From Fibrobacter sp. (lineage in GTDB: Bacteria > Fibrobacterota > Fibrobacteria > Fibrobacterales > Fibrobacteraceae), in the NCBI GenBank assembly GCA_012515825.1, contig JAAYXQ010000155.1, positions 1-11,643 of the forward strand: a stretch of DNA of 11,643 nt. The letters are read 5' to 3'. A model generated the notes under the pieces. That model saw only the letters and a list, made by a program, of their open reading frames with translations. It did no database searches and was not told the DNA's origin. The position numbers were made by a program, and so were the translations under genes. Positions 1 to 7,063 of this stretch are shown here, piece after piece (within the stretch, counting starts at the first letter, position 1; every line of letters begins with the position of its first letter).

Positions 1-4
1 GAAG

Positions 5-93
5 CGGGAAGAGCGAGATTCGAACTCGCGATAGGATTAAGTCCTATACGTCCTTAGCAGGGACGCGCCTTAGGCCAGCTCGGCCATCTTCCC
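5..93 (-). tRNA. tRNA-Ser (anticodon GCT)
   Basis: On the minus strand this 89-nt stretch folds as a class II tRNA. The 7-bp acceptor stem is GGGAAGA with TCTTCCC. The D-arm contains GGCCGAGCTGGCC, the anticodon loop reads CTGCTAA (anticodon GCT, reading serine AGC/AGU codons), a long variable arm follows, and the T-loop is GTTCGAATC. The discriminator base is G, as expected for tRNA-Ser. The 3' CCA is not encoded: the next bases on the minus strand are CTT, so CCA must be added by nucleotidyltransferase. It is transcribed divergently from the penicillin-binding protein gene. Confidence 0.97.
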
Positions 94-107
94 GTTTATC
101 TCGCACA

Positions 108-136
108 ATTCTAAATAAAAATGTTCTCTTTTTCAA
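108..136 (-). promoter_or_regulatory. Sigma70-type promoter of tRNA-Ser
   Basis: On the minus strand there is TTGAAA (136-131), a spacer of exactly 17 bases, and TAGAAT (113-108). These match the TTGACA and TATAAT consensus at 5 of 6 positions in each box. Transcription should start near 101, about 8 bases before the mature tRNA 5' end at 93. This is the best-formed promoter in the window. No equally good promoter is visible on the plus strand for the gene starting at 257. The best there is TTGTTT (213-218), 17 bases, TTTATT (236-241), which is weak. Confidence 0.8.
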
Positions 137-256
137 GCGAACATCATTAAAAAAATACGAATACATCAAAATATGAGCCTAAAACTTGTCTTTTTCTAAT
201 AAAAGAGGTGTTTTGTTTTTAATTTTTACAAAATTTTTATTCGTTGAGACTATGGC

Positions 257-3200
257 ATGAGATTTTTTAAGAAATTAGGGCAAATAGCCTTGGCCTTTTT
301 TTTAGTAGGACTGATCTGTCTTATTCCCGCTTATATTGTGGTTTTTAAGATTCTTCCTTTAAAAGACCCTGATTTCTTATTTAATCGTCAATCGATTGTA
401 CAAGCTCTTTCTGGAGAAACTCGCGTTTTTTATAACGATGGCGAAACCCATCTAGGTGCATTTTTTGATGTCAACCATCGCATTTATGTCCCCTATGGAG
501 AAATTCCTGAACACGTAGTGAACGCCCTCGTTGCTGCTGAAGACGCCCGTTTTTGGGAACATAATGGGTTTGATATCCGTGGTTTTTCAAGAGCCATGGC
601 TAATAACATTCGTATGATGAAATTGCGCCAAGGCGGTTCAACACTCACCCAACAAACAGTCAAAAATATTTTTGGTCGTGAAAAAACTTCTGTTAAAGAA
701 AAGTGGAAAGAGTTGATTAACGCCCTTCGTATGGAAAAACATTTTTCAAAAGAAGATATTCTTGAATTTTATCTAAACCAATTTCATGTTTCTGGAACTG
801 GTAAAGGGGTGGCCATTGCCGCTCAATATTTTTTTAATAAAGACCTTCGAGAGCTTTCGCTTGCAGAGTGTGCTTTTATCGCTGGTTCAGTCAAAGGTCC
901 TTTTAATTACGATCCCTTTATTCAAAGGAATCAAGCCCGTCGAGAGAAAGCTCTAGAACGTGGACGATTGAGATTAAAATATGTTTTAGACCGAATGGTT
1001 GAGGAAAAATACATTTCAGAAGCCATGAGGGATTCTGCCATCGCTACTCCCCTTCATTTTGAGCACGGTGATTTTCGTTTTACGTTGTCAACCACACTCA
1101 CAAGACTCGAAGAAAAACTGGACTCTGATTTTTACAGAGAAATTTTTGAGAAAAATCAAATTGAAGATTGGAGAAAAGCACAACTTCAAATCATCACTAC
1201 CCTTGATGCGAAATACCAAGATGCCGCCACTCGAGCTCTTCAAAACAATATATCGAACCTCCAACTTCAGTTAGGTGGCTTTACTTTACCTAAAGCAGAA
1301 CTCCCTAATAGAGCGATCAAAGGGAGAAAAGGAGACTACCTATATGGAGCTATTGATTCTGTTGGTTATTCTGAAAAAGGAGATCTAGACTTTATTCATC
1401 TCTCTTTTGGTCAGCTAAAAGGAGTAATTGATTCTAAAACGCTTAAAGAATTTGGAAAGCAAGTCAAAGGCGACCCATCTAAAATTCTTGCTTCGCGTTT
1501 AGGGAAAGGGTCTATTCTACTTGTCAGTGTTTTAGATAGTAATTTGGTCAATGGATATGCACCATGTAAAATTGAAACTGAACCCGTGCTCCAAGGTGCA
1601 TTGATCGCGATTCAAAATGGAGCCGTTCTTGCCACTCAAGGTGGTTTTCATAATACAGGCTATGATCGTTCTTTTAAGGCCCTTCGGCAACTTGGTTCTA
1701 GCTGGAAGCCCCTTCTTTTTGGCGCCGCTCTACATTATCATTGGCATTACTTAGATGAAATTGAAAATTCGTTTAACTTATTTCAATATGTAGATCAATT
1801 TTATTTTCCTCGGCCAGATCACAAAAAGAAAGGCGAAACCGTGAGCATTCTCTGGGCTGCTACACGCTCTGAAAACATTGCTAGTGTGTGGCTTTTAGAA
1901 CATCTTTTAGATAAACTCTCTATTGAAGAATATGCCGAAGTAGCAGAAAAAAATGGTTATACAGTTCTTCCAGAAGAAGATGAAAAAGCCTACTATGAAC
2001 GTCTCCGAGATAAGTTTGGTCTCACCTTAAACAATCAGGTCAAACAAGAAATCGAATTTACTAAAGCAAAACATCTTTTAGTAGAAAAATTTCTTTACGA
2101 AAAACAACCTCGTAAAGCACGTGCTCTAAAGCATCTATTATATGGTCGTTTTGTGGAAAAAGGTTTAAAAGAGCAACGCCGCTCTTCAGAAAACAAAGCG
2201 TTATTAAAACATAATTATTTAAGTTATTCTGAGATATTAAGAAATCGTTTTGCACAAGAACTCGACCCTGATTTATCGCTAACCTTACCGCCTCTTGATT
2301 CCGTTAAATTATTTGAAGATTTTTCTCTTGCTGACTTTAAGCGATTAACGGTAATGATTGAACCCGTTGATAATGAAGCCTCTTATTTTGAAATAAATCA
2401 ATTAAAATACTGGCCTGATTTTAATCGTTCGTTATCCATGGCTGAATTTGCTCGTTTTTCTAATGAAATAGGGATTCAGCAAAAGCTCAAAAAAGTATTT
2501 AGTATGTCTCTTGGAGTAAACGATATTTCCTTAGCTGAAATGACAACCGCCTATCAAACACTCCTCACAGGAAAAGCATTTAAATCTCTCGATGGGGATT
2601 GGTATGAACCATGTATGATTAAAGAAATTAAAGATCGTGATGGACGTCTTTTGTTTAAAAATGAGATTGAATCCAAAACAATCTTAAACGATACAACCAC
2701 TTCTCAGATGGGGCTAATGCTTCGCTCCGTATTTGAACACGGTACTGCAAGAAGTCAGCTTCGAAACTTAAGCGTTTCTTCTGAAGACAAACATAATACT
2801 CTTCTTTACCCTGTTGTTGGAAAAACTGGAACCACAAACGATTATAAAAACGTCGCCTTTATTGGAGGCATTCCTACTTTTGTAAATTCAAAAAACGGAA
2901 TCGCACTTGATTCCACTATTGCTGTGGGAAGTTATGTTGGCTTTGACGACAACCGTCCTCTAAAATCAGGAAGAACACGTATTGCAGGTGCTTCAGGAGC
3001 CCTTCCTCAGTGGGCCCAATTTACAAAAGAAGTATTAGACACTAGAAAAGAAAGTGGAAAAATAGACTTTTTAGACATTACCCTTTTAGCCTCCAAAAGA
3101 GTCCCTATTCTCTTTACCAACGAACGCGGAATGCTTCCAGTTAATGCAGAAACAGGCTTGGCTGATGCATCTCAATCGGCAAATGTTGTTGAAGTTCCTT

Positions 3201-3448
3201 GGCTTGATGTTCCTGGCTACATTCCTCCTGTCGTCACCACAAAGGCTGCCGAAGAAGCAGCGGAACAAGGAATTTTTGTTTCCATTACAATGCCTTTAGA
3301 CACATTAAAAAGTAAAGACTCTTCTAAAACGACTGAACCAACTCCTGTTAGTCAAACCACACCCACTTCTACTGATTGGGAATTACCTGCTGACTTTAGC
3401 GGTAAAGATCTTTTCATTCCCATTGAACCAGAATTAGATTTACCTTAA
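257..3448 (+). CDS. Bifunctional class A penicillin-binding protein (PBP1A-like), enlarged
   Basis: This inner-membrane enzyme polymerises lipid II into glycan strands (GT51 transglycosylase) and cross-links peptides (transpeptidase). A short cytoplasmic tail and one membrane anchor (about residues 8-33) lead into GT51. Its motif 1 is EDARFWEHNGFD with catalytic E95, motif 2 is GGSTLTQQ (126-133), and then come KWKELINALRMEK and ILEFYLNQ. The transpeptidase motifs are all present: SSWK with nucleophile S481, SEN (538-540) and KTG (856-858). At 1063 residues it is longer than the usual 700-900. Much of the excess is a Lys/Glu-rich helical segment between SEN and the conserved LGVNDISLAEM stretch (from 752), plus a Thr/Ser/Pro-rich tail after about 1010. 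The ATG at 257 has a modest GAGA at 246-249 and no competing in-frame start nearby. It heads a three-gene run. Confidence 0.95.
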   Translation: MRFFKKLGQIALAFFLVGLICLIPAYIVVFKILPLKDPDFLFNRQSIVQALSGETRVFYNDGETHLGAFFDVNHRIYVPYGEIPEHVVNALVAAEDARFWEHNGFDIRGFSRAMANNIRMMKLRQGGSTLTQQTVKNIFGREKTSVKEKWKELINALRMEKHFSKEDILEFYLNQFHVSGTGKGVAIAAQYFFNKDLRELSLAECAFIAGSVKGPFNYDPFIQRNQARREKALERGRLRLKYVLDRMVEEKYISEAMRDSAIATPLHFEHGDFRFTLSTTLTRLEEKLDSDFYREIFEKNQIEDWRKAQLQIITTLDAKYQDAATRALQNNISNLQLQLGGFTLPKAELPNRAIKGRKGDYLYGAIDSVGYSEKGDLDFIHLSFGQLKGVIDSKTLKEFGKQVKGDPSKILASRLGKGSILLVSVLDSNLVNGYAPCKIETEPVLQGALIAIQNGAVLATQGGFHNTGYDRSFKALRQLGSSWKPLLFGAALHYHWHYLDEIENSFNLFQYVDQFYFPRPDHKKKGETVSILWAATRSENIASVWLLEHLLDKLSIEEYAEVAEKNGYTVLPEEDEKAYYERLRDKFGLTLNNQVKQEIEFTKAKHLLVEKFLYEKQPRKARALKHLLYGRFVEKGLKEQRRSSENKALLKHNYLSYSEILRNRFAQELDPDLSLTLPPLDSVKLFEDFSLADFKRLTVMIEPVDNEASYFEINQLKYWPDFNRSLSMAEFARFSNEIGIQQKLKKVFSMSLGVNDISLAEMTTAYQTLLTGKAFKSLDGDWYEPCMIKEIKDRDGRLLFKNEIESKTILNDTTTSQMGLMLRSVFEHGTARSQLRNLSVSSEDKHNTLLYPVVGKTGTTNDYKNVAFIGGIPTFVNSKNGIALDSTIAVGSYVGFDDNRPLKSGRTRIAGASGALPQWAQFTKEVLDTRKESGKIDFLDITLLASKRVPILFTNERGMLPVNAETGLADASQSANVVEVPWLDVPGYIPPVVTTKAAEEAAEQGIFVSITMPLDTLKSKDSSKTTEPTPVSQTTPTSTDWELPADFSGKDLFIPIEPELDLP

Positions 3449-3477
3449 GGATAAAGACTTATATCGAGGATCACTAC

Positions 3478-4626
3478 ATGTTTTATAAATTTCTTTTCTT
3501 GTCTTTAATCATGTCTTTTTTTATCGCCTGTGGATCAAGTGCTCCTGTTACAGAAATCAATCCACTAGTATTAAAAGAAACTGAAGCTCTAGTGATCAAA
3601 ACACCAACTCCAGACTCAATCCAAAAAAAGGATTCTGTTGTAAAGCCAGATTCTTTAATTATTCCTATAGACACATCTACCCTTTCAGTTGATTCTATTA
3701 TCGAAGAAAAAAAACTGGTGGTAAATCCATACCGTGACATTCCTGCTCTTGTACAAGAAGTTTTAAAATATGCAGACACCCTTCTTTCAAAAGGTAAATC
3801 TGATAGCGCCGCCGCTTACTTAGAACAATTTATTGTTCTAAAGCCTCTCTGGGATGAATGGCAGAAAGAAGCACAAAATATATACTTACGTACAAAAAAG
3901 ACTCAAGCGATGCGAGCGGAAGAATTCAAGTCTCTCACTCTTCAGATTATAAATATGAATTCCGTTGGCGCAAGCTATGATTTAATCAAAACATTTACCG
4001 ATAGCTTAGTTTCATTAAATCCTGGTGACTCTCTTATTTCTTGGGTAGAAAAGCAAAATAAAATCGCTTTTCAAAAAAACTTAAGTAAAGCACGGCAAGA
4101 AAAAGAAATAATTCTAGCTGAAGCCAATAAAAGTAATCAGTTTAAAACAGCTCAAGAACAGATCACACAATTAAAAGCCCGCTATTATTATTTTGAAGAC
4201 TCCTTACAATTAGAATCCACTATAGCTCAATTAGTAGAAATGGAAAATTCTATTTCTAAACAAGATGAGCTTTTCTGGGAATCTAATGATCCTAATAAAT
4301 CTTTAGAACAAGCTGAAAAATGGATTGCTGAAAAAAAATATTCAAAAGCAAGAACATTATTACAAAAACTTAAATCTAGTATTCTTCGTCAAAAAGCTAT
4401 AGAACAAATGGAAGTATTAGCAGAGGCTTTTTGTAATGAAGAACGAAAGAAAACGTCTGTTTTATTTCAATCCGCACAAAAAACTTCTAACGATACTCAA
4501 AAAAAGAAAAAGCTGACTCAAGCGATTGAAGGATTAAATCGATGCTTAGATCAATACCCTGAGTATAGCCAAAAAGAAAAAGTCATTAATAATCGTGACT
4601 TTTTAGAAAACGAATTGTCTCGATAA
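3478..4626 (+). CDS. Putative lipoprotein with helical (TPR-like) repeats
   Basis: Function is not recognised. The 382-residue product begins with a hydrophobic signal peptide ending FFIAC, so C18 would be the lipidated cysteine of a type II signal peptide. Phenylalanine at -3 is less usual than Leu. A Thr/Ser/Pro/Asp-rich linker (about 20-80) would reach away from the membrane. The rest is almost wholly helical and Lys/Glu/Gln-rich, with TPR-like units around 90-125 (LLSKGKSDSAAAYLEQF), 275-310 (IAEKKYSKARTLLQKL) and 345-375 (KKLTQAIEGLNRCLDQYP). Such repeats usually serve as protein-binding scaffolds. A clear GAGGA (3466-3470) lies 7 bases before the ATG. The gene starts 29 bases after the penicillin-binding protein, so the two are probably co-transcribed. 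A role beside that synthase in the periplasm is a guess from position. Confidence 0.85.
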   Translation: MFYKFLFLSLIMSFFIACGSSAPVTEINPLVLKETEALVIKTPTPDSIQKKDSVVKPDSLIIPIDTSTLSVDSIIEEKKLVVNPYRDIPALVQEVLKYADTLLSKGKSDSAAAYLEQFIVLKPLWDEWQKEAQNIYLRTKKTQAMRAEEFKSLTLQIINMNSVGASYDLIKTFTDSLVSLNPGDSLISWVEKQNKIAFQKNLSKARQEKEIILAEANKSNQFKTAQEQITQLKARYYYFEDSLQLESTIAQLVEMENSISKQDELFWESNDPNKSLEQAEKWIAEKKYSKARTLLQKLKSSILRQKAIEQMEVLAEAFCNEERKKTSVLFQSAQKTSNDTQKKKKLTQAIEGLNRCLDQYPEYSQKEKVINNRDFLENELSR

Positions 4627-4647
4627 GAAAATCAAGGCTTTCATAAA

Positions 4648-5400
4648 ATGGATTACTTACAATACCTTATATTCTTTTCTTTAGGCTTAATCGTAAGCCT
4701 TATTAATAGTATCGCTGGAGGAGGTAGCTCATTAAGTTTACCTATTATGATTCTTTTAGGTCTTCCTCCAACAGTTGCTAATGGAACAAATCGGATTGGT
4801 CTTATTGTTGGCAATTTAAGTTCGATGCTCAATCTAAAGAAACATGGCTATTTATATATGCCTGTTTTCAAGCAGCTTTTTTTACCTACTTTAATAGGTT
4901 CTTTTTTAGGAGTTGTTGCTCTTGTAAAAATGAGCGATAAATTATTTCAGGCTATTCTTGCCCTCGTTATTTTTTTCGTTGTCTTTATGACAAATTTAAA
5001 GAAAGACATTCTAGGCAAAGCACCTGAAACACCTCCTTCAAAAAGAAGCCTCAAAGGTTTTTTAGGTTTTATTGCGATTGGTATTTACGGAAGTATTATT
5101 CAAGTTGGCGTAGGCTTTCTACAAATCTTTGCTATTTCAAAATACTCTGGCTTAAGCTTAATTCAAGTAAATGCATTAAAAAGTGCTCTGACTTCTATTT
5201 TCTTAGTTGTAAGCACTATCGGACTAGCCCTCTCTGGAAAAATTCTTTGGGATGTAGCTCTCATTATGGCTCTCGGTGCTTGGCTCGGCGGTTATATAGG
5301 CAGCTCTCTTCAAAGAAAACACGGTAATCAGTTTATCCAAAGAGCAATCACGATAGTGAGTCTTTTAATGGCCTGCTATTTATTGTACGATTTATTTTGA
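4648..5400 (+). CDS. TauE/SafE-family membrane transporter
   Basis: This 250-residue, strongly hydrophobic inner-membrane protein has about seven or eight membrane segments in two related halves, as in the TauE/SafE (DUF81) family of putative sulfite, organosulfonate or other anion exporters. The first half carries the family signature NSIAGGGSSLSLPIMILLGL (about 20-39), then VANGTNRIGL. The second half repeats it as YGSIIQVGVGFLQIFAISKY (about 150-169). A charged cytoplasmic loop (KKDILGKAPETPPSKRSLK, about 117-135) separates the halves. Substrate cannot be read from sequence, and no sulfur gene lies nearby. It starts 21 bases after the lipoprotein gene, with AAGG about 10 bases before the ATG, so it looks like the last gene of the run. 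A hairpin follows the stop immediately. Confidence 0.9.
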   Translation: MDYLQYLIFFSLGLIVSLINSIAGGGSSLSLPIMILLGLPPTVANGTNRIGLIVGNLSSMLNLKKHGYLYMPVFKQLFLPTLIGSFLGVVALVKMSDKLFQAILALVIFFVVFMTNLKKDILGKAPETPPSKRSLKGFLGFIAIGIYGSIIQVGVGFLQIFAISKYSGLSLIQVNALKSALTSIFLVVSTIGLALSGKILWDVALIMALGAWLGGYIGSSLQRKHGNQFIQRAITIVSLLMACYLLYDLF

Positions 5401-5401
5401 T

Positions 5402-5429
5402 AAAAAAACTCTCCAAAGAAAGGAGAGTT
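5402..5429 (-). terminator. Intrinsic terminator of the AlkD-like gene
   Basis: An 8-bp perfect stem, AACTCTCC (5407-5414) with GGAGAGTT (5422-5429), encloses a 7-base loop. Read on the minus strand it is followed by a run of seven T, two of them in the stem, which is the classic rho-independent form for the gene ending at 5458. Read on the plus strand the stem is followed by CTATAATC, with no U-tract, so it should stop transcripts of the transporter gene (stop at 5400) less well. Confidence 0.8.
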
Positions 5430-5457
5430 CTATAATCATCCAAACATTATAATCATT

Positions 5458-6120
5458 TTAAATGTTTTTTAAAATTTCTTGAGACGTTTGGAAAGGAAGA
5501 GTATTACTTAACACAAAACGTTTTACTTCAGAAGGATTAATCCTTGCATATTCGCTCAAGGCACGACCAATTCCATTTCGAACATAAAAGTCATCATCTT
5601 TTGCACAAGAGGAACAAAAATCCTTTAGTAAAGGCCAATCCGTTTTCTCTCGATATTGTAATTGGAAAATGATTGCACTACGACGAACCCAGATATTAGG
5701 ATCGCGAATCCAAGCGGCAATTTTTGTTCTAAGAGCAGGCATGCGCCAAGCTAAATCACCTAAGACACTTGTAGCCAAAGTATCTACTGTATCTCTCCAA
5801 GCGCGAGTCTTTATTAATTTTTTTAAGAAATTCAAATGTGGGCCACCAAGAAGTTCTTTATGCCGAAATAAATAATCGCAAGCCGCATATTGAATTTCAC
5901 GGTAAGGTTGCCCCCACATATCATCCACTCGAAGAACGAGCTCTTCACAATCTTTAGGCGGAAACTTGTCAAATATAGGATATGTGACCTCTCGCCTAGA
6001 TACCACCTTTATACCCAGAAAATCAAATTGTTCTCTGACGTTTCTGGACATGCAACGAGCTTCCTCTTCATTTGAGATAGCTCTTAAAGCCAGCAATATT
6101 TCTTGAGTAAATTTAAGCAT
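5458..6120 (-). CDS. AlkD-like HEAT-repeat protein (DNA alkylation repair family), altered active site
   Basis: The product has 220 residues from the ATG at 6120. A TTG at 6129 would add three residues, MLK, but is less likely. From memory it aligns almost without gaps to Bacillus cereus AlkD, a 3-methyladenine/7-methylguanine glycosylase made of HEAT-like repeats that cradle DNA. Shared landmarks are FLGI (34-37), W-x2-P-x-RE-x-Q-x-AA (69-80), D-x-VD (110-113), N-x-W-x-RR (142-147), FQLQY (152-156) and FYVRNGIG (178-185). The catalytic Asp is kept (D113), as is the DNA-contacting Arg (R147, AlkD R148). The two active-site tryptophans are not: AlkD W109 is R109 here and W187 is R186. Membership of the fold is sure; glycosylase activity is doubtful. 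No strong ribosome binding site is visible. It is divergent from the AT-hook gene and ends in its own terminator. Confidence 0.87.
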   Translation of the reverse strand: MLKFTQEILLALRAISNEEEARCMSRNVREQFDFLGIKVVSRREVTYPIFDKFPPKDCEELVLRVDDMWGQPYREIQYAACDYLFRHKELLGGPHLNFLKKLIKTRAWRDTVDTLATSVLGDLAWRMPALRTKIAAWIRDPNIWVRRSAIIFQLQYREKTDWPLLKDFCSSCAKDDDFYVRNGIGRALSEYARINPSEVKRFVLSNTLPFQTSQEILKNI

Positions 6121-6151
6121 CTTTAACAAAAATAACCCAGAGACACATTAT

Positions 6152-6180
6152 TTTCTAGGCCTTGACAAACATAAATTCAA
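6152..6180 (-). promoter_or_regulatory. Candidate promoter of the AlkD-like gene
   Basis: Minus strand: TTGAAT (6180-6175), a 17-base spacer, then TAGAAA (6157-6152). The boxes resemble those of the tRNA-Ser promoter in this window (TTGAAA, 17, TAGAAT). Transcription would begin near 6145, giving a leader of about 25 bases to the ATG at 6120. A plus-strand TTGACA (6162-6167) lies inside the spacer but has no convincing -10 partner. Confidence 0.45.
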
Positions 6181-6182
6181 TT

Positions 6183-6249
6183 TTTTTTTACCTTTTAGCA
6201 ACATTTTAAAGCTTTTTATTCAAAAAAAACACCTTTTTAGGTAAAAAAA
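6183..6249. repeat. 11-bp inverted repeat in the AT-rich divergent control region
   Basis: TTTTTTTACCT (6183-6193) and its exact reverse complement AGGTAAAAAAA (6239-6249) flank 45 bases between the divergent AlkD-like and AT-hook genes. A small internal palindrome, ACCT-TTTT-AGGT (6231-6242), shares the right arm, and ACCTTTTAG recurs at 6190-6198. The interval 6121-6257 is extremely AT-rich and holds no other gene. Seven of the 11 bases in each arm are a homopolymer, so chance pairing is possible. A binding site for a regulator is an inference. Confidence 0.5.
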
Positions 6250-6257
6250 TCAAATTT

Positions 6258-6878
6258 ATGACAACTGATGATTTAGGTATTATAGAGGTTCCTCCTGAAT
6301 TGAGAGGACTTTCTGACGAAGAAATTCTGAAATTAAATGACGTTCGGGCCAAAAAAAGTCGTTCCAGCAGCCGCCCCTCTAAAAAAGAGCGCTTACAAAA
6401 AAAGCAAGCCAAAGAGCGAGAACGAATTAAAAAGATTGCGGAAGAGTACGAACGAAAAGATTTCAATCCTCGTCAAAACACACTAATGGCTTCAAAGCCT
6501 ATGCCTAAATTAAGCGAGTTTGAAAATCCTTTAGAAGAAAAGAAATCAACTCTTCATAAAAAATCAGACGACCTATTTAAGGCGGATTTTGGATCATCCT
6601 CACCCTCTGGTCTAGAAAAAAAGAATATTGAAGTAAAACCTCTTTTATCCTCAACCCCTAGTCCTAGTTCAGGTCGAGTTCTAAAAGGAGTCTTTGGTTC
6701 TAAGGGTAAAGAGCCAGTTAAAGCAACCATTGTAAAAGCCGAAGAGCTCTTAAAAGCAAAAGCTTTAGAACGAGCAAAAAAATTAAAAACATCAATAAAA
6801 GTCACTCCTGCTGTTAATGAAACAGGAGAGGAACCACCTAAACGTCCAAGAGGACGTCCTAGGAAAAATCCTATTTGA
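6258..6878 (+). CDS. Basic, probably disordered protein with a C-terminal AT-hook
   Basis: Not a family I recognise as a whole. The 206-residue product is rich in Lys, Arg, Glu, Ser and Pro and has no membrane segment or signal peptide. Residues about 1-28 are acidic (ELRGLSDEEILKLNDV). Residues 30-67 form a very basic helical stretch (SKKERLQKKQAKERERIKK). A Ser/Pro-rich middle follows, then a second basic helix (about 158-180). The last residues carry KRPRGRPRK (195-203), with the RGRP core that defines AT-hooks, which insert into the minor groove of AT-rich DNA (as in HMGA proteins). It is therefore probably a DNA-binding or nucleoid-associated protein of the cytoplasm; the target is unknown. 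The ATG at 6258 lacks a good ribosome binding site. Its final 8 bases overlap the tail of the opposing small gene. No terminator is clear. Confidence 0.82.
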   Translation: MTTDDLGIIEVPPELRGLSDEEILKLNDVRAKKSRSSSRPSKKERLQKKQAKERERIKKIAEEYERKDFNPRQNTLMASKPMPKLSEFENPLEEKKSTLHKKSDDLFKADFGSSSPSGLEKKNIEVKPLLSSTPSPSSGRVLKGVFGSKGKEPVKATIVKAEELLKAKALERAKKLKTSIKVTPAVNETGEEPPKRPRGRPRKNPI

Positions 6879-7050
6879 TATTCTTTTTATTCTGTTTTTT
6901 CTGAGCCAGAGTCTCTTTTTTTGAGTCTTGCTTTTCTTTTAACCCAAAAACAAACCGTCCTCGTAAGACGCACCCAGGAGATCCTGGATCGCATTCTTTT
7001 AGCCTTTTGTGGCAAAAAGTCTCCTCTAAAAACCGACATTCATAACTCAT
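6871..7050 (-). CDS. Small four-cysteine protein (59 residues), function unknown
   Basis: An open frame of 59 codons starts with ATG at 7050-7048 and ends with TAG at 6873-6871. AAGGTG (7061-7056), a good match to the Shine-Dalgarno sequence, sits 5 bases before the ATG, which argues strongly for translation. The first half has four evenly spaced cysteines, C5, C13, C20 and C27 (C-x7-C-x6-C-x6-C), and the stretch CDPGSPGCVLRGRFVF. The second half is a Lys/Gln-rich tail. There is no signal peptide, so the cysteines more likely bind zinc or another metal in the cytoplasm than form disulfides; that is inference. It overlaps the end of the AT-hook gene tail to tail and is divergent from malQ, 55 bases away. 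I cannot name the family. Confidence 0.7.
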   Translation of the reverse strand: MSYECRFLEETFCHKRLKECDPGSPGCVLRGRFVFGLKEKQDSKKETLAQKKQNKKNIK

Positions 7051-7063
7051 AAAGACACCTTTA

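Noticed and set aside
3483..3779. Minus-strand open frame of 98 codons inside the lipoprotein gene.
   Set aside because: It lies fully opposite a well-supported gene with signal peptide and ribosome binding site, has no start signal of its own, and its product resembles no known fold.
6162..6167. Consensus TTGACA as a -35 box for the AT-hook gene.
   Set aside because: No acceptable -10 box occurs 16-18 bases downstream; only a T-run is there.
6851..6880. Palindrome AGGACGTCCT and small hairpin TAGGA-AAAA-TCCTA near the end of the AT-hook gene, followed by T-rich sequence, as a terminator.
   Set aside because: The stem is only 5 bp, lies inside the codons of the AT-hook, and the following T-tract is interrupted. 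The symmetry is explained by the Arg-Pro-Arg-Gly-Arg-Pro coding repeat.
6974..6987. Inverted repeat CCAGGA-GA-TCCTGG in the small minus-strand gene.
   Set aside because: The loop would be too short and the bases encode the Asp-Pro-Gly-Ser-Pro-Gly turn of the four-Cys protein, which explains them.
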